Shown piece by piece: positions 1 through 5,745 of a stretch of 8,204 bases of DNA. Position numbers and translations under genes: made by a program. The notes under the pieces were generated by a model that worked only from the letters and a program-made list of their open reading frames with translations, ran no database searches and had not been told where the DNA came from. Source of the DNA: Chloroflexota bacterium (GTDB taxonomy: Bacteria > Chloroflexota > Anaerolineae > Anaerolineales > Villigracilaceae); the NCBI GenBank assembly GCA_026389975.1, contig JAPLGV010000106.1, positions 1-8,204 on the forward strand, written 5' to 3'. Positions within the stretch are counted from its first letter, which is position 1. Every line of letters begins with the position of its first letter.

Positions 1-202
1 CAACCAGGCTTTGCAATTGGGCAATCTGCGCCTGGTCAGATGAGGCTGTCGTTGAACCTGCCGCGGCGACCGAGGCAGGAGAATTTGAAACAGCCGTTCC
101 TTTCTGGTTGGTCATTGCATTCGCGCCAACCACAACCATGGTCATGGCAATTGCACCGGTAATCCGGATCGCTGCCAGTAGGGCACCAATTTGTTTACGC
201 AT
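1..202 (-). CDS. Partial exported protein with N-terminal hydrophobic segment (unknown function)
   Basis: The start codon is at 200-202 (read on the minus strand) and the frame is open to the window edge, giving 67 residues of an N-terminus. A GAGGAG-type ribosome site lies about 9 nt upstream (near 211-217). The protein begins MRKQIGALLAAIRITGAI, then a hydrophobic stretch AMTMVVVGANA (about residues 20-30), so a signal peptide or membrane anchor is likely. A low-complexity Ala/Ser/Thr linker follows (about 36-56), then a Gln/Ala/Leu heptad-like run QAQIAQLQSLV that suggests the beginning of a coiled coil. No family is recognised. It is divergent from the response regulator and has its own promoter with the same tandem TTCAT layout as the regulator and the protease, so it is probably controlled by the same two-component system; a CpxP-like accessory role is conceivable but unproven, because the main part of the protein is outside the window. 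Confidence 0.8.
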   Translation of the reverse strand, partial: MRKQIGALLAAIRITGAIAMTMVVVGANAMTNQKGTAVSNSPASVAAAGSTTASSDQAQIAQLQSLV

Positions 203-231
203 CTGTGTTTTCTCCTCAATAGGTTAGGGCG

Positions 232-263
232 AGTATACAGAACAAAGATGAATACAGGATGAA
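232..263 (-). promoter_or_regulatory. Promoter of the divergent exported-protein gene with tandem TTCAT site
   Basis: Read on the minus strand: TTCAT (263-259), 6 nt, TTCAT (252-248), 10 nt, then TATACT (237-232) as -10 hexamer. Transcription would start near 225, leaving a leader of about 23 nt that contains the ribosome site. There is no recognisable -35 box; the tandem repeat, with an 11-bp period, lies in its place, as in promoters activated by OmpR/PhoB-type regulators. The -10 and the repeats are seen; regulator binding is inferred. Confidence 0.6.
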
Positions 264-279
264 TTGTCTGAAATCGTTC

Positions 280-310
280 AGGTAATCAGGTGATTGGGAA
301 TTGGGTAAGT
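280..310. repeat. Short array of about four RGGTAATY octamers
   Basis: Four adjacent units (AGGTAATC, AGGTGATT, the 7-nt GGGAATT, GGGTAAGT) match the unit of the much longer array found after the kinase gene at 2528-2630. The array sits between the two divergent promoters. The 8-bp period does not fit the 11-bp spacing expected for OmpR-family binding, so a dispersed low-complexity repeat is more likely than an operator. Confidence 0.65.
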
Positions 311-327
311 GGAATTCCCGGAGAACC

Positions 328-359
328 TTCATCCCGCAGTCATGTTTGCGTGCTACAAT
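328..359 (+). promoter_or_regulatory. Promoter of the two-component operon with tandem TTCAT-like site
   Basis: TTCAT (328-332), 6 nt, GTCAT (339-343), 10 nt, then TACAAT (354-359). A TG dinucleotide at 351-352 makes this an extended -10 element. The layout is identical in spacing to the promoters at 232-263 (minus) and 2751-2782. Transcription would begin near 366, giving a leader of about 26 nt before the GTG start at 392. Autoregulation by the encoded response regulator is the inferred role. Confidence 0.62.
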
Positions 360-391
360 TTATAGGTTAATGAAGTTTACGGAGAAATAAC

Positions 392-1072
392 GTGCGCATT
401 CTATTGGTCGAAGATAACCGTCGTCTGAGCGAGTCCCTTCGCTTGACCCTTGAAGAGGATGGGTATGCCGTTGATACGGCTTATGATGGCCTGGATGGCG
501 AAGAAATGGGGCTTATTTCCAGCTACGATATCATCATTCTGGATATCATGCTGCCCGGCAAAGATGGACTGGAAGTTTGCCGGGAACTGCGCGACCGGCG
601 CGTCAGTACTCCCATTTTGATGCTGACTGCACGGGATGCGCTGGATGACCGCGTGCGAGGGTTGGACAGCGGCGCCGACGATTACCTCGTCAAGCCCTTT
701 GAAGTGGACGAACTACGCGCTCGCATCCGCGCCTTGCTGCGGCGCGAATCATCCAGTAAATCAGGCTCGCTTCAGGTAGCGGACCTGGTTCTTGATCCGG
801 CCACACACACCGTCCGGCGTGGCGACCAGCCGATTCAACTGACAGCCAAAGAATTCTCCCTGCTCGAATACCTGATGCGCCATCCCAACCATCTCATAAC
901 CCGCGCGATGGCTGAAGAACATCTATGGAGTTACGACCACGTTATTGCCTCCAACGTAGTGGACGTGTACATCCGCCGTTTACGCTTGAAGATTGACGAT
1001 CCCAGTGAGGTCAAATTGCTCGAAACCATGCGTGGGGCCGGCTACCGTCTGCGTGTGCCGGAGGAGAAATGA
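392..1072 (+). CDS. OmpR/PhoB-family response regulator
   Basis: A 226-residue transcription factor that receives phosphate from the following histidine kinase and binds DNA. The receiver domain (about 1-118) has the acidic pair E7/D8, phospho-acceptor D51 in LDIMLPGKDG, switch T79 and conserved K101 in VKPF. The C-terminal winged-helix domain (about 126-222) has the family ending TMRGAGYRL. Length is standard for the family. The GTG start at 392 is chosen because it has a GGAGA ribosome site at 381-385 and begins directly with the MRILLVEDN receiver strand. The stop codon overlaps the kinase ATG (ATGA at 1069-1072), so the two are translationally coupled. The subfamily is the QseB/CusR/MprA-like group; the signal cannot be named from the sequence. 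Its likely targets are the three promoters with TTCAT tandem sites in this window, including its own. Confidence 0.96.
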   Translation: MRILLVEDNRRLSESLRLTLEEDGYAVDTAYDGLDGEEMGLISSYDIIILDIMLPGKDGLEVCRELRDRRVSTPILMLTARDALDDRVRGLDSGADDYLVKPFEVDELRARIRALLRRESSSKSGSLQVADLVLDPATHTVRRGDQPIQLTAKEFSLLEYLMRHPNHLITRAMAEEHLWSYDHVIASNVVDVYIRRLRLKIDDPSEVKLLETMRGAGYRLRVPEEK

Positions 1073-2529
1073 AGCCGAAAAAGTTCCTGGCGTTTAGAGA
1101 ACGGCTCGGGGTGCTGCTCCACAGCATTCGCTTCCGGCTCGTTTTGTGGTTCACGGCCATTTTAGCGTTTGTCCTATTTGTCTTCAGCGCCTTCCTCTTT
1201 TACACCCAGTCACACAATTTGCAGGAGGAGGCCATTCATGAAATGGACCGCCGGGTGACAGGCCTGGCGGAGATTGTCCAAACTGCGCTGCGCCAGGAGG
1301 CAGGACAAATCTCGATCCCGAATGGGCTTCTGCGCGATACAGACGTTTTCATCCTGCTCAGCCCTGATGGACAGGTTCTCGCCAGCCAGGGATCCATCCC
1401 GGCTCAGGAAGCCATCCAGATTGTATCTGCCGGGCTGCAAACCACTCCCCGGACAAGCGAGTCGCCCGCCATCTACTGGACAAGTCCAAATTCCCAGAAT
1501 TATGCTTTCATCATCACCCCGGTGCAGGGTCAGCTGGAAATAAATTTCCTGATGATCTTCGGCGGCATCCTCGACCCGAACGCACTGGTTCGCCGTTTCC
1601 TCCTGACTCTCGTGGCCGGCAGTCTGCTGACCCTTGCCATCGCTCTGGTTGGCGGTTTCTGGCTGGCAGATCGTGCCATGCGACCCGTGAAGACGATTAC
1701 CCAAGCGGCGCGCACCATCGGCGAAACGGACCTGAGCCGCCGGTTGAACATGAAAAGCAAAGATGAATTGGGAGAACTGGCGAATACATTTGACGCGATG
1801 CTGGCGCGTTTGCAGGCAGCCTTTGAACGCCAGCGCCAGTTTGTGGCGGATGCCAGTCACGAACTGCGCACCCCGTTGACCATCGTCAATTTGGAAACCA
1901 GCCGCGCCACCGCCTCCCGTCGTTCGCCGCAAGAATACCAGCATGCGCTGAGCATTATCCACAGCGAGAATGACTTCATGACCAGCCTGGTCAATGATTT
2001 GCTGACGCTGGCCCGTATGGATGCCGGACAAACGGCAATCGAGAAAACGCGGCTGGATTTGAGCGACGTGGCTGTCGAGACCGTGGAACGGCTCACCCCA
2101 CTGGCGACCAGGAACGGGGTCACGCTGGAAGCTGGCAACCTGCCCGAGACGCATATCCTCGGCGACCGGCAGTACCTGCTCCAGATGCTCAGTAATCTGG
2201 TTGAAAACGCGATTAAATATACGACCGGCGACAAAAAACGGGTATGCGTGGAAACGGGAACAGCAGACGAGACCGTCTGGGTGCGCGTTTCAGACACCGG
2301 TCCGGGGATCGCTTCCGAACATCTCCCGCATCTGTTCGATCGTTTCTACCGGGTGGACAAGGCCCGCACACGCGACGCCGGGACGGAAGCCGATCCCAGG
2401 TCGCCCAATGGCAGCGGGCTGGGTCTTTCCATCGTGCAATGGATCGCGCAAGTGCACGGGGGCGAGGTCCGCGTGGAGAGCACGCTCGGAGTCGGGACGA
2501 CTTTCGAAGTACGGTTCAAAGTAGTTTAG
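1069..2529 (+). CDS. Membrane sensor histidine kinase (HAMP, HisKA, HATPase_c)
   Basis: A 486-residue EnvZ/CpxA-type sensor that autophosphorylates and transfers phosphate to the preceding regulator. Membrane segment 1 is about residues 22-46 and segment 2 about 174-200, enclosing a roughly 125-residue extracytoplasmic sensor region with no domain I can name. A HAMP linker (about 200-250) is followed by the dimerisation/phospho-acceptor helix with H264 in DASHELRTPL, the N box NLVENAIKY (about 376-384), G1 box DTGPGI (409-414), F box FDRFYRVD (423-430) and G2 box GSGLGLSI (448-455). All catalytic boxes are intact. GGAGG at 1060-1064 is only 4 nt from the ATG, which fits coupling to the upstream gene by the 4-nt overlap. 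No terminator is visible right after the stop codon; an octamer-repeat array begins at the stop. The linked HtrA gene suggests an envelope or protein-folding signal. Confidence 0.95.
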   Translation: MKPKKFLAFRERLGVLLHSIRFRLVLWFTAILAFVLFVFSAFLFYTQSHNLQEEAIHEMDRRVTGLAEIVQTALRQEAGQISIPNGLLRDTDVFILLSPDGQVLASQGSIPAQEAIQIVSAGLQTTPRTSESPAIYWTSPNSQNYAFIITPVQGQLEINFLMIFGGILDPNALVRRFLLTLVAGSLLTLAIALVGGFWLADRAMRPVKTITQAARTIGETDLSRRLNMKSKDELGELANTFDAMLARLQAAFERQRQFVADASHELRTPLTIVNLETSRATASRRSPQEYQHALSIIHSENDFMTSLVNDLLTLARMDAGQTAIEKTRLDLSDVAVETVERLTPLATRNGVTLEAGNLPETHILGDRQYLLQMLSNLVENAIKYTTGDKKRVCVETGTADETVWVRVSDTGPGIASEHLPHLFDRFYRVDKARTRDAGTEADPRSPNGSGLGLSIVQWIAQVHGGEVRVESTLGVGTTFEVRFKVV

Positions 2530-2630
2530 GTAATAGGGGAATCAGGTGATTGGGTAATTAGGGAATGGGGTAATTAGGCAATCGGGCAATCAGGTAATCG
2601 GGCACGGGGGTAATCGGGTAATCGGGTATC
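2528..2630. repeat. Tandem octamer array, about 13 units of RGGTAATY
   Basis: From 2528 the sequence divides without slippage into twelve 8-nt units plus a final 7-nt unit. Examples are GGGTAATT at 2552-2559 and 2568-2575, AGGTAATC at 2592-2599, and GGGTAATC at 2608-2615 and 2616-2623. The first base alternates A/G through most of the array, suggesting a 16-nt ancestral double unit. The array begins inside the kinase stop codon. The same unit recurs at 280-310 upstream of the operon. Confidence 0.85.
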
Positions 2631-2670
2631 TGAACTACTGCTCGCATAAAACCGTGAACATTTATCGATC

Positions 2671-2731
2671 AAAATACAGGGACCTTCGGCAGCTATTTGG
2701 GTTCACATCTTTGTGCAGCACCCTGTATTTT
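2671..2731. repeat. Perfect 11-bp inverted repeat upstream of the protease gene
   Basis: AAAATACAGGG at 2671-2681 and its exact complement CCCTGTATTTT at 2721-2731 are separated by 39 nt. The core AATACAGG also occurs at 251-258 inside the divergent promoter region. It may be a second regulator site or a weak end-of-transcript structure for the kinase gene. The remaining part of 2530-2829 holds the octamer array, this repeat, the htrA promoter and an 11-nt direct repeat; no gene is seen. Confidence 0.6.
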
Positions 2732-2750
2732 CCAAAACTCCTTCCCTTTG

Positions 2751-2782
2751 TTCATGTTCATTTCATCTTGCAGTTCTAGAAT
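2751..2782 (+). promoter_or_regulatory. Promoter of the HtrA-type protease gene with tandem TTCAT site
   Basis: TTCAT (2751-2755), 6 nt, TTCAT (2762-2766), 10 nt, then TAGAAT (2777-2782) as -10 hexamer. A third TTCAT at 2757-2761 lies between them. Spacing is identical to the promoters at 328-359 and, on the minus strand, 263-232. Transcription would start near 2789, leaving about 40 nt of leader before the ATG at 2830. Regulator control is inferred from the shared layout. Confidence 0.6.
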
Positions 2783-2819
2783 CAGGATATAAAGCAAAAA
2801 TCTCTCTTTCAGGATATAA
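2782..2819 (+). repeat. 11-nt direct repeat in the htrA leader
   Basis: TCAGGATATAA occurs at 2782-2792 and again at 2809-2819, 27 nt apart. The first copy covers the predicted transcription start and the second runs into the AAGGAGG ribosome site (2818-2824). The function is unknown; it may be a local duplication. Confidence 0.6.
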
Positions 2820-2829
2820 GGAGGTCGCA

Positions 2830-3993
2830 ATGACCAAGAATCGAATCGTTTACATGGTGTTAGTTGTAGTTTTTGCCGGTGTATCGGCGCTGTCGGGTGC
2901 GGCCGTAGGCGGAGTCGTCGTATACCGGACCGTAAGTCAGGTCCAGCCAGTCAGCTTGACCGCCTCCGCTCCGGCAGCCCAGGTCGTCCAAGCCAGCAAC
3001 AACCCCCCCCAGGAGACTCTCGTCATCAAAACCACTGACATTGAAACAACCATTACGCAGGCCGTACAGAAAACAGGCCCGGCAGTAGTGACGGTGGTAG
3101 GTGCCATCCCAGGACAGATGACGTCCTTTGGTCCAACCGGCACCCAGACGGTCAGCGGCAGCGGCGTATTCATTTCTGACAAAGGATACATCCTGACCAA
3201 TAACCACGTTATTGATGGCGTGAAAGATGTGACAATCATCCTGTCGGATGGGAGTCAGGAAAAAGCGACGATTGTGGGCACCGACCTGTATTCTGACATT
3301 GCCGTTTTGAAGACGGATGGGAAGGTACCTGCTGTGGCAAGCCTGGGTAACTCGGACGTGCTGAATCCCGGCGAGACGGTTATCGCCATTGGTTCGCCGC
3401 TGGGTGACTTCAAGAACACAGTGACGGTAGGCGTGGTCAGCGCGACCGGACGGTCCATTGACACCGGGCAGGGGTACACGATCGAATGTCTGATCCAGAC
3501 GGATGCGGCCATTAACCAGGGTAACTCAGGCGGTCCTCTGGTCAACCTGGCCGGGGAAGTCATTGCCATAAACACCCTGATCGTGCGCAACAGCGGAAGC
3601 GGTACCGTGGCGGAAGGCCTGGGGTTTGCCATCCCGGTCAACACGGCGCAGGCAGTAGCCGAACAAATCATTCAAAAGGGTTACTTCTCCCGTCCGTATA
3701 TGGGAATTAATTTCCAGCCAATCACCCCGGATATCGCCAATGCCTATAACCTGCCAGTGCAATGGGGTGCTTACGTGACCAGTGTATCGGCCACCAGCCC
3801 GGCCAGCCAGGCCGGTCTACAAACAGGTGACATCATCACCAGCATCGGCGGCGTATCGCTGGATGGAACCCATTCGTTTATCAACACTCTGTTCACATTC
3901 AAACCGGGTGACCAATTCACGGTGGAATTCACACGAAACGGTAAAAGCCAACAAGTGCAGATGACGCTGGGCGAATCGAGTCATGGTTCGTAG
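2830..3993 (+). CDS. HtrA/DegP-type membrane-anchored serine protease with PDZ domain
   Basis: A 387-residue trypsin-fold protease that degrades misfolded exported proteins outside the cytoplasmic membrane. The ATG at 2830 is chosen because it follows a strong AAGGAGG site (2818-2824) and starts directly with a membrane segment (about residues 6-32, TM anchor or signal); a GTG 117 nt upstream in the same frame lies before the predicted promoter. A Ser/Ala/Gln-rich linker (about 36-70) precedes the protease domain (about 72-285) with H126 in TNNHVIDG, D156 in DLYSDIAVLK and S233 in NQGNSGGPL, so the triad is complete. One PDZ domain (about 286-382) follows, as in DegS or Gram-positive HtrA. 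It is a single-gene unit ended by the terminator at 4047-4074. The promoter shares its layout with that of the adjacent two-component system. An eight-C tract (3003-3010) lies in the linker. Confidence 0.95.
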   Translation: MTKNRIVYMVLVVVFAGVSALSGAAVGGVVVYRTVSQVQPVSLTASAPAAQVVQASNNPPQETLVIKTTDIETTITQAVQKTGPAVVTVVGAIPGQMTSFGPTGTQTVSGSGVFISDKGYILTNNHVIDGVKDVTIILSDGSQEKATIVGTDLYSDIAVLKTDGKVPAVASLGNSDVLNPGETVIAIGSPLGDFKNTVTVGVVSATGRSIDTGQGYTIECLIQTDAAINQGNSGGPLVNLAGEVIAINTLIVRNSGSGTVAEGLGFAIPVNTAQAVAEQIIQKGYFSRPYMGINFQPITPDIANAYNLPVQWGAYVTSVSATSPASQAGLQTGDIITSIGGVSLDGTHSFINTLFTFKPGDQFTVEFTRNGKSQQVQMTLGESSHGS

Positions 3994-4046
3994 CCTGAGA
4001 AACATCCCGGAGTGATCCATGAGACTGCAATGCGGTTCTAAACTTG

Positions 4047-4074
4047 AAGCTGCCTGAAATGGCAGCTTTTTTAT
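4047..4074 (+). terminator. Intrinsic terminator after the htrA-like gene
   Basis: AAGCTGCC (4047-4054) pairs perfectly with GGCAGCTT (4061-4068) around a 6-nt loop, followed by a run of T (4067-4072, then ATT). It lies about 50 nt after the protease stop codon. Confidence 0.9.
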
Positions 4075-4106
4075 TAGACTTCTTGCATAACTCAAAGAAT
4101 GCTCTC

Positions 4107-4163
4107 GTAGTAACGGCTTTAGCCGTTGCATGGCCGGGTCAGAGCGACTAAAGTCGCTACTAC
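4107..4163. repeat. Bipartite palindromic REPIN-like element
   Basis: Two hairpins face each other. The left is AACGGCT-TT-AGCCGTT (4112-4127) and the right is AGCGACT-AA-AGTCGCT (4143-4158). They are bounded by GTAGTA (4107-4112) and its complement TACTAC (4158-4163). The left 21 nt matches the complement of the right 21 nt at 17 positions, and the four differences pair up so that each hairpin remains perfect. This resembles non-autonomous REP doublets mobilised by RAYT-type transposases; no transposase is in the window. Confidence 0.7.
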
Positions 4164-4385
4164 AAAACCATGAAGGGACTTTTGTGAGGTCTATTGTCCC
4201 CCAAGCGGGTACCCTGGGTTTGGATAATCCAAAGATGAGATGGGGCTCCGGCGCCTCGTCCCACGGGGATACCCTTCGGGTACGATGTGCTTCGCGATGG
4301 CGCCGAAACAGCCGCCCCACGGGGGTGCTTTGCAAATGGCGGCTTGACGAGCCGCCTCGGCTAGGAAATCGGCTATACTTGCGCC
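4164..4385 (+). other. Non-coding, hairpin-rich leader region before the MFS gene
   Basis: No gene is seen here. The stretch contains a TACCC-TTC-GGGTA hairpin (4270-4282), a duplicated CCCACGGGG (4260-4268 and 4316-4324), and a GGCGGCT segment (4338-4344) that can pair with AGCCGCC either upstream (4310-4316) or downstream (4350-4356). These two stems exclude each other. No T tract follows either, so classical attenuation is not shown. Whether the region is transcribed into the MFS message depends on which promoter is used. Confidence 0.45.
4374..4379 (+). promoter_or_regulatory. Candidate -10 hexamer placing the transcript start at the MFS ATG
   Basis: TATACT ends 6 nt before the ATG at 4386, so a transcript from it would be leaderless. 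TTGACG at 4344-4349 resembles a -35 box but is 24 nt away, too far for normal spacing. The call rests on the -10 match and on the absence of a ribosome site. Confidence 0.35.
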
Positions 4386-5600
4386 ATGCCGCGCGGCGAC
4401 ATCCCCATCCTTTTTACCACCCGCATCATACGCCTGTTTGCCTATGGCTTTCTCTCCGTCATCCTGGTTTTCTATCTTATCGAGGTGGGGCTGGACGAGC
4501 GCTCCGTTGGTTTGCTGTTCACATTCACCCTGGCAGGTGACGCTGGCATCTCGCTCTGGCTGACCACCTCCGCCGACCGCATTGGCCGCCGCCGGATGCT
4601 GCTGCTCGGCGCACTGCTGATGGTGCTGGCGGGTGCAGCCTTTCTGCTCACCCGCAACCCGCTCCTGCTGACCGCCGCGGCCATCATCGGCGTTATCAGC
4701 CCCAGCGGCAACGAGATCGGCCCGTTCCTGTCCATCGAGCAGGCCGCCCTGACCCAGCTCATCCCGGACCGGCGCCGCACGCAAACCTTTGCCTGGTACA
4801 ACCTGTCTGGCTCGTTCGCCACCGCGACGGGTGCGCTGGCCGGCGGCTGGCTGGCAAAAATTTTACAATCCAATGGCTGGAGCGCGCTGGCTTCGTACCG
4901 GACGATTTTGACCGGTTATGCGCTGGCCGGGGGATTGCTCATTCTCCTGTTTTTTATCCTATCCCCGGCAGTCGAAGCCGCGCGGGATCTAAAGCCTGTC
5001 CGCCGGACCCTCGGCCTGCACCAGTCGCGGGGCGTGGTGGCGCGGCTCTCGGCCCTGTTCGCGCTGGACGCCTTCGCCGGGGGGCTGGTCATCCAGAGCC
5101 TGATGGCCTACTGGTTCCGCGTCCGCTTCGGGGTGGACGAGGGCGTGCTGGGCAGCATTTTCTTCGGAGCCAACATTTTGGCGGGGATATCCGCCTTGCT
5201 GGCGGTGCGCATGGCGGCGAAATTCGGACTCATCAATACGATGGTTTACACCCATATCCCGTCCAGCATTTTCCTGATGCTTGTCCCGCTGATGCCCAGC
5301 CTGCCGCTGGCAATTGCCGTCCTGCTGGCGCGCTTCTCCATCTCACAAATGGATGTGCCGACGCGCCAATCCTACACGATGGCAGTCGTCGCTCCGGATG
5401 AACGTTCCGCCGCTTCGGGCGTGACGAGCATTGCCCGGTCCGTGGGCGCCGCGCTTTCCCCGTCTCTGAGCGGACTGCTCATCTCCATCCCCGGCCTGTT
5501 CAGCGTCCCGTTTTACCTGTGCGGGGGGTTGAAGATCGTTTATGATTTGGTGCTGTACCGAAATTTCAAGGCGCTCAAACCGCCGGAAGAAAAAGCGTGA
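4386..5600 (+). CDS. Major facilitator superfamily (MFS) efflux transporter
   Basis: A 404-residue polytopic inner-membrane protein with about 11-12 hydrophobic helices in two halves, expected to exchange a small solute for protons. The MFS motif A-like loop between helices 2 and 3 is visible as TSADRIGRRRMLLLG (about 61-75). The central cytoplasmic loop is about 195-220. A second-half motif with charged residues follows (QMDVPTRQSYTMAVVAPDERSAASG split over about 321-345). The ATG at 4386 is the only reasonable start: an in-frame TAG stands at 4362-4364 and no start codon lies between. There is no proper Shine-Dalgarno site; AGGAA at 4363-4367 is too distant, which supports a leaderless message. 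The substrate cannot be told from sequence. The next gene on the same strand is a ChrB-domain protein 145 nt away, so a role in oxyanion or metal tolerance is possible but is only inference. Confidence 0.9.
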   Translation: MPRGDIPILFTTRIIRLFAYGFLSVILVFYLIEVGLDERSVGLLFTFTLAGDAGISLWLTTSADRIGRRRMLLLGALLMVLAGAAFLLTRNPLLLTAAAIIGVISPSGNEIGPFLSIEQAALTQLIPDRRRTQTFAWYNLSGSFATATGALAGGWLAKILQSNGWSALASYRTILTGYALAGGLLILLFFILSPAVEAARDLKPVRRTLGLHQSRGVVARLSALFALDAFAGGLVIQSLMAYWFRVRFGVDEGVLGSIFFGANILAGISALLAVRMAAKFGLINTMVYTHIPSSIFLMLVPLMPSLPLAIAVLLARFSISQMDVPTRQSYTMAVVAPDERSAASGVTSIARSVGAALSPSLSGLLISIPGLFSVPFYLCGGLKIVYDLVLYRNFKALKPPEEKA

Positions 5601-5609
5601 TACTGTTGT

Positions 5610-5700
5610 TGCGAGCACATTCGCTTCGCTCAGTGTAAACTCCGCGAAGCAACCCCCTTCTTACGAGGAGATTGCGTCGCCGCAAGAACAGCGGCTCGCA
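5610..5700. repeat. Dispersed folded repeat element (MITE/REP-like) between MFS and ChrB genes
   Basis: TGCGAGC (5610-5616) and its complement GCTCGCA (5694-5700) close the element. Inside, 5644-5657 (starting GCGAAGCAA) pairs with 5667-5680 (GGAGATTGCGTCGC) at 11 of 14 positions around a 9-nt loop. The motif set GCGAAGCAA, TTACGAGGAGATTGC and GGCTCGCA resembles, from memory, a widespread intergenic repeat in environmental bacteria that normally ends in TGCGAGGAG/CTCGCAATGACG-like arms. No open reading frame of its own. A second small hairpin (CGTCCCC/GGGGAACG, 5704-5721) lies directly after it, without a T tract. Confidence 0.6.
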
Positions 5701-5745
5701 CATCGTCCCCGAAGGGGAACGACACAAGCCTAAAAGGAGACAACC

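Noticed and set aside
1210..2154. 314-codon open frame antisense to the histidine kinase
   Set aside because: It is a shadow of a clearly conserved kinase; its product has no domain pattern and a shadow-like composition.
2528..2630. CRISPR-like array
   Set aside because: Units are 8 nt and directly adjacent, with no spacers and no cas genes.
2654..2706. GTGAAC / GTTCAC pair interleaved with the 11-bp inverted repeat, giving a pseudoknot-like order
   Set aside because: Only 6 bp with no extension on either side; chance is a sufficient explanation.
2713..2829. Upstream GTG start that would add 39 residues to the HtrA-type protease
   Set aside because: It lies before the predicted promoter, the extra residues have no signal-peptide character, and the ATG at 2830 has a strong AAGGAGG site followed directly by the membrane segment.
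3817..4335. Minus-strand open frame across the htrA end, terminator and palindromes
   Set aside because: It passes through a terminator and repeats and has no ribosome site or recognisable motif.
4130..4540. Open frame running from the intergenic palindrome into the MFS gene
   Set aside because: It starts in a repeat element, covers hairpins and overlaps the transporter in another frame; the product is Arg/Pro-rich and not protein-like.
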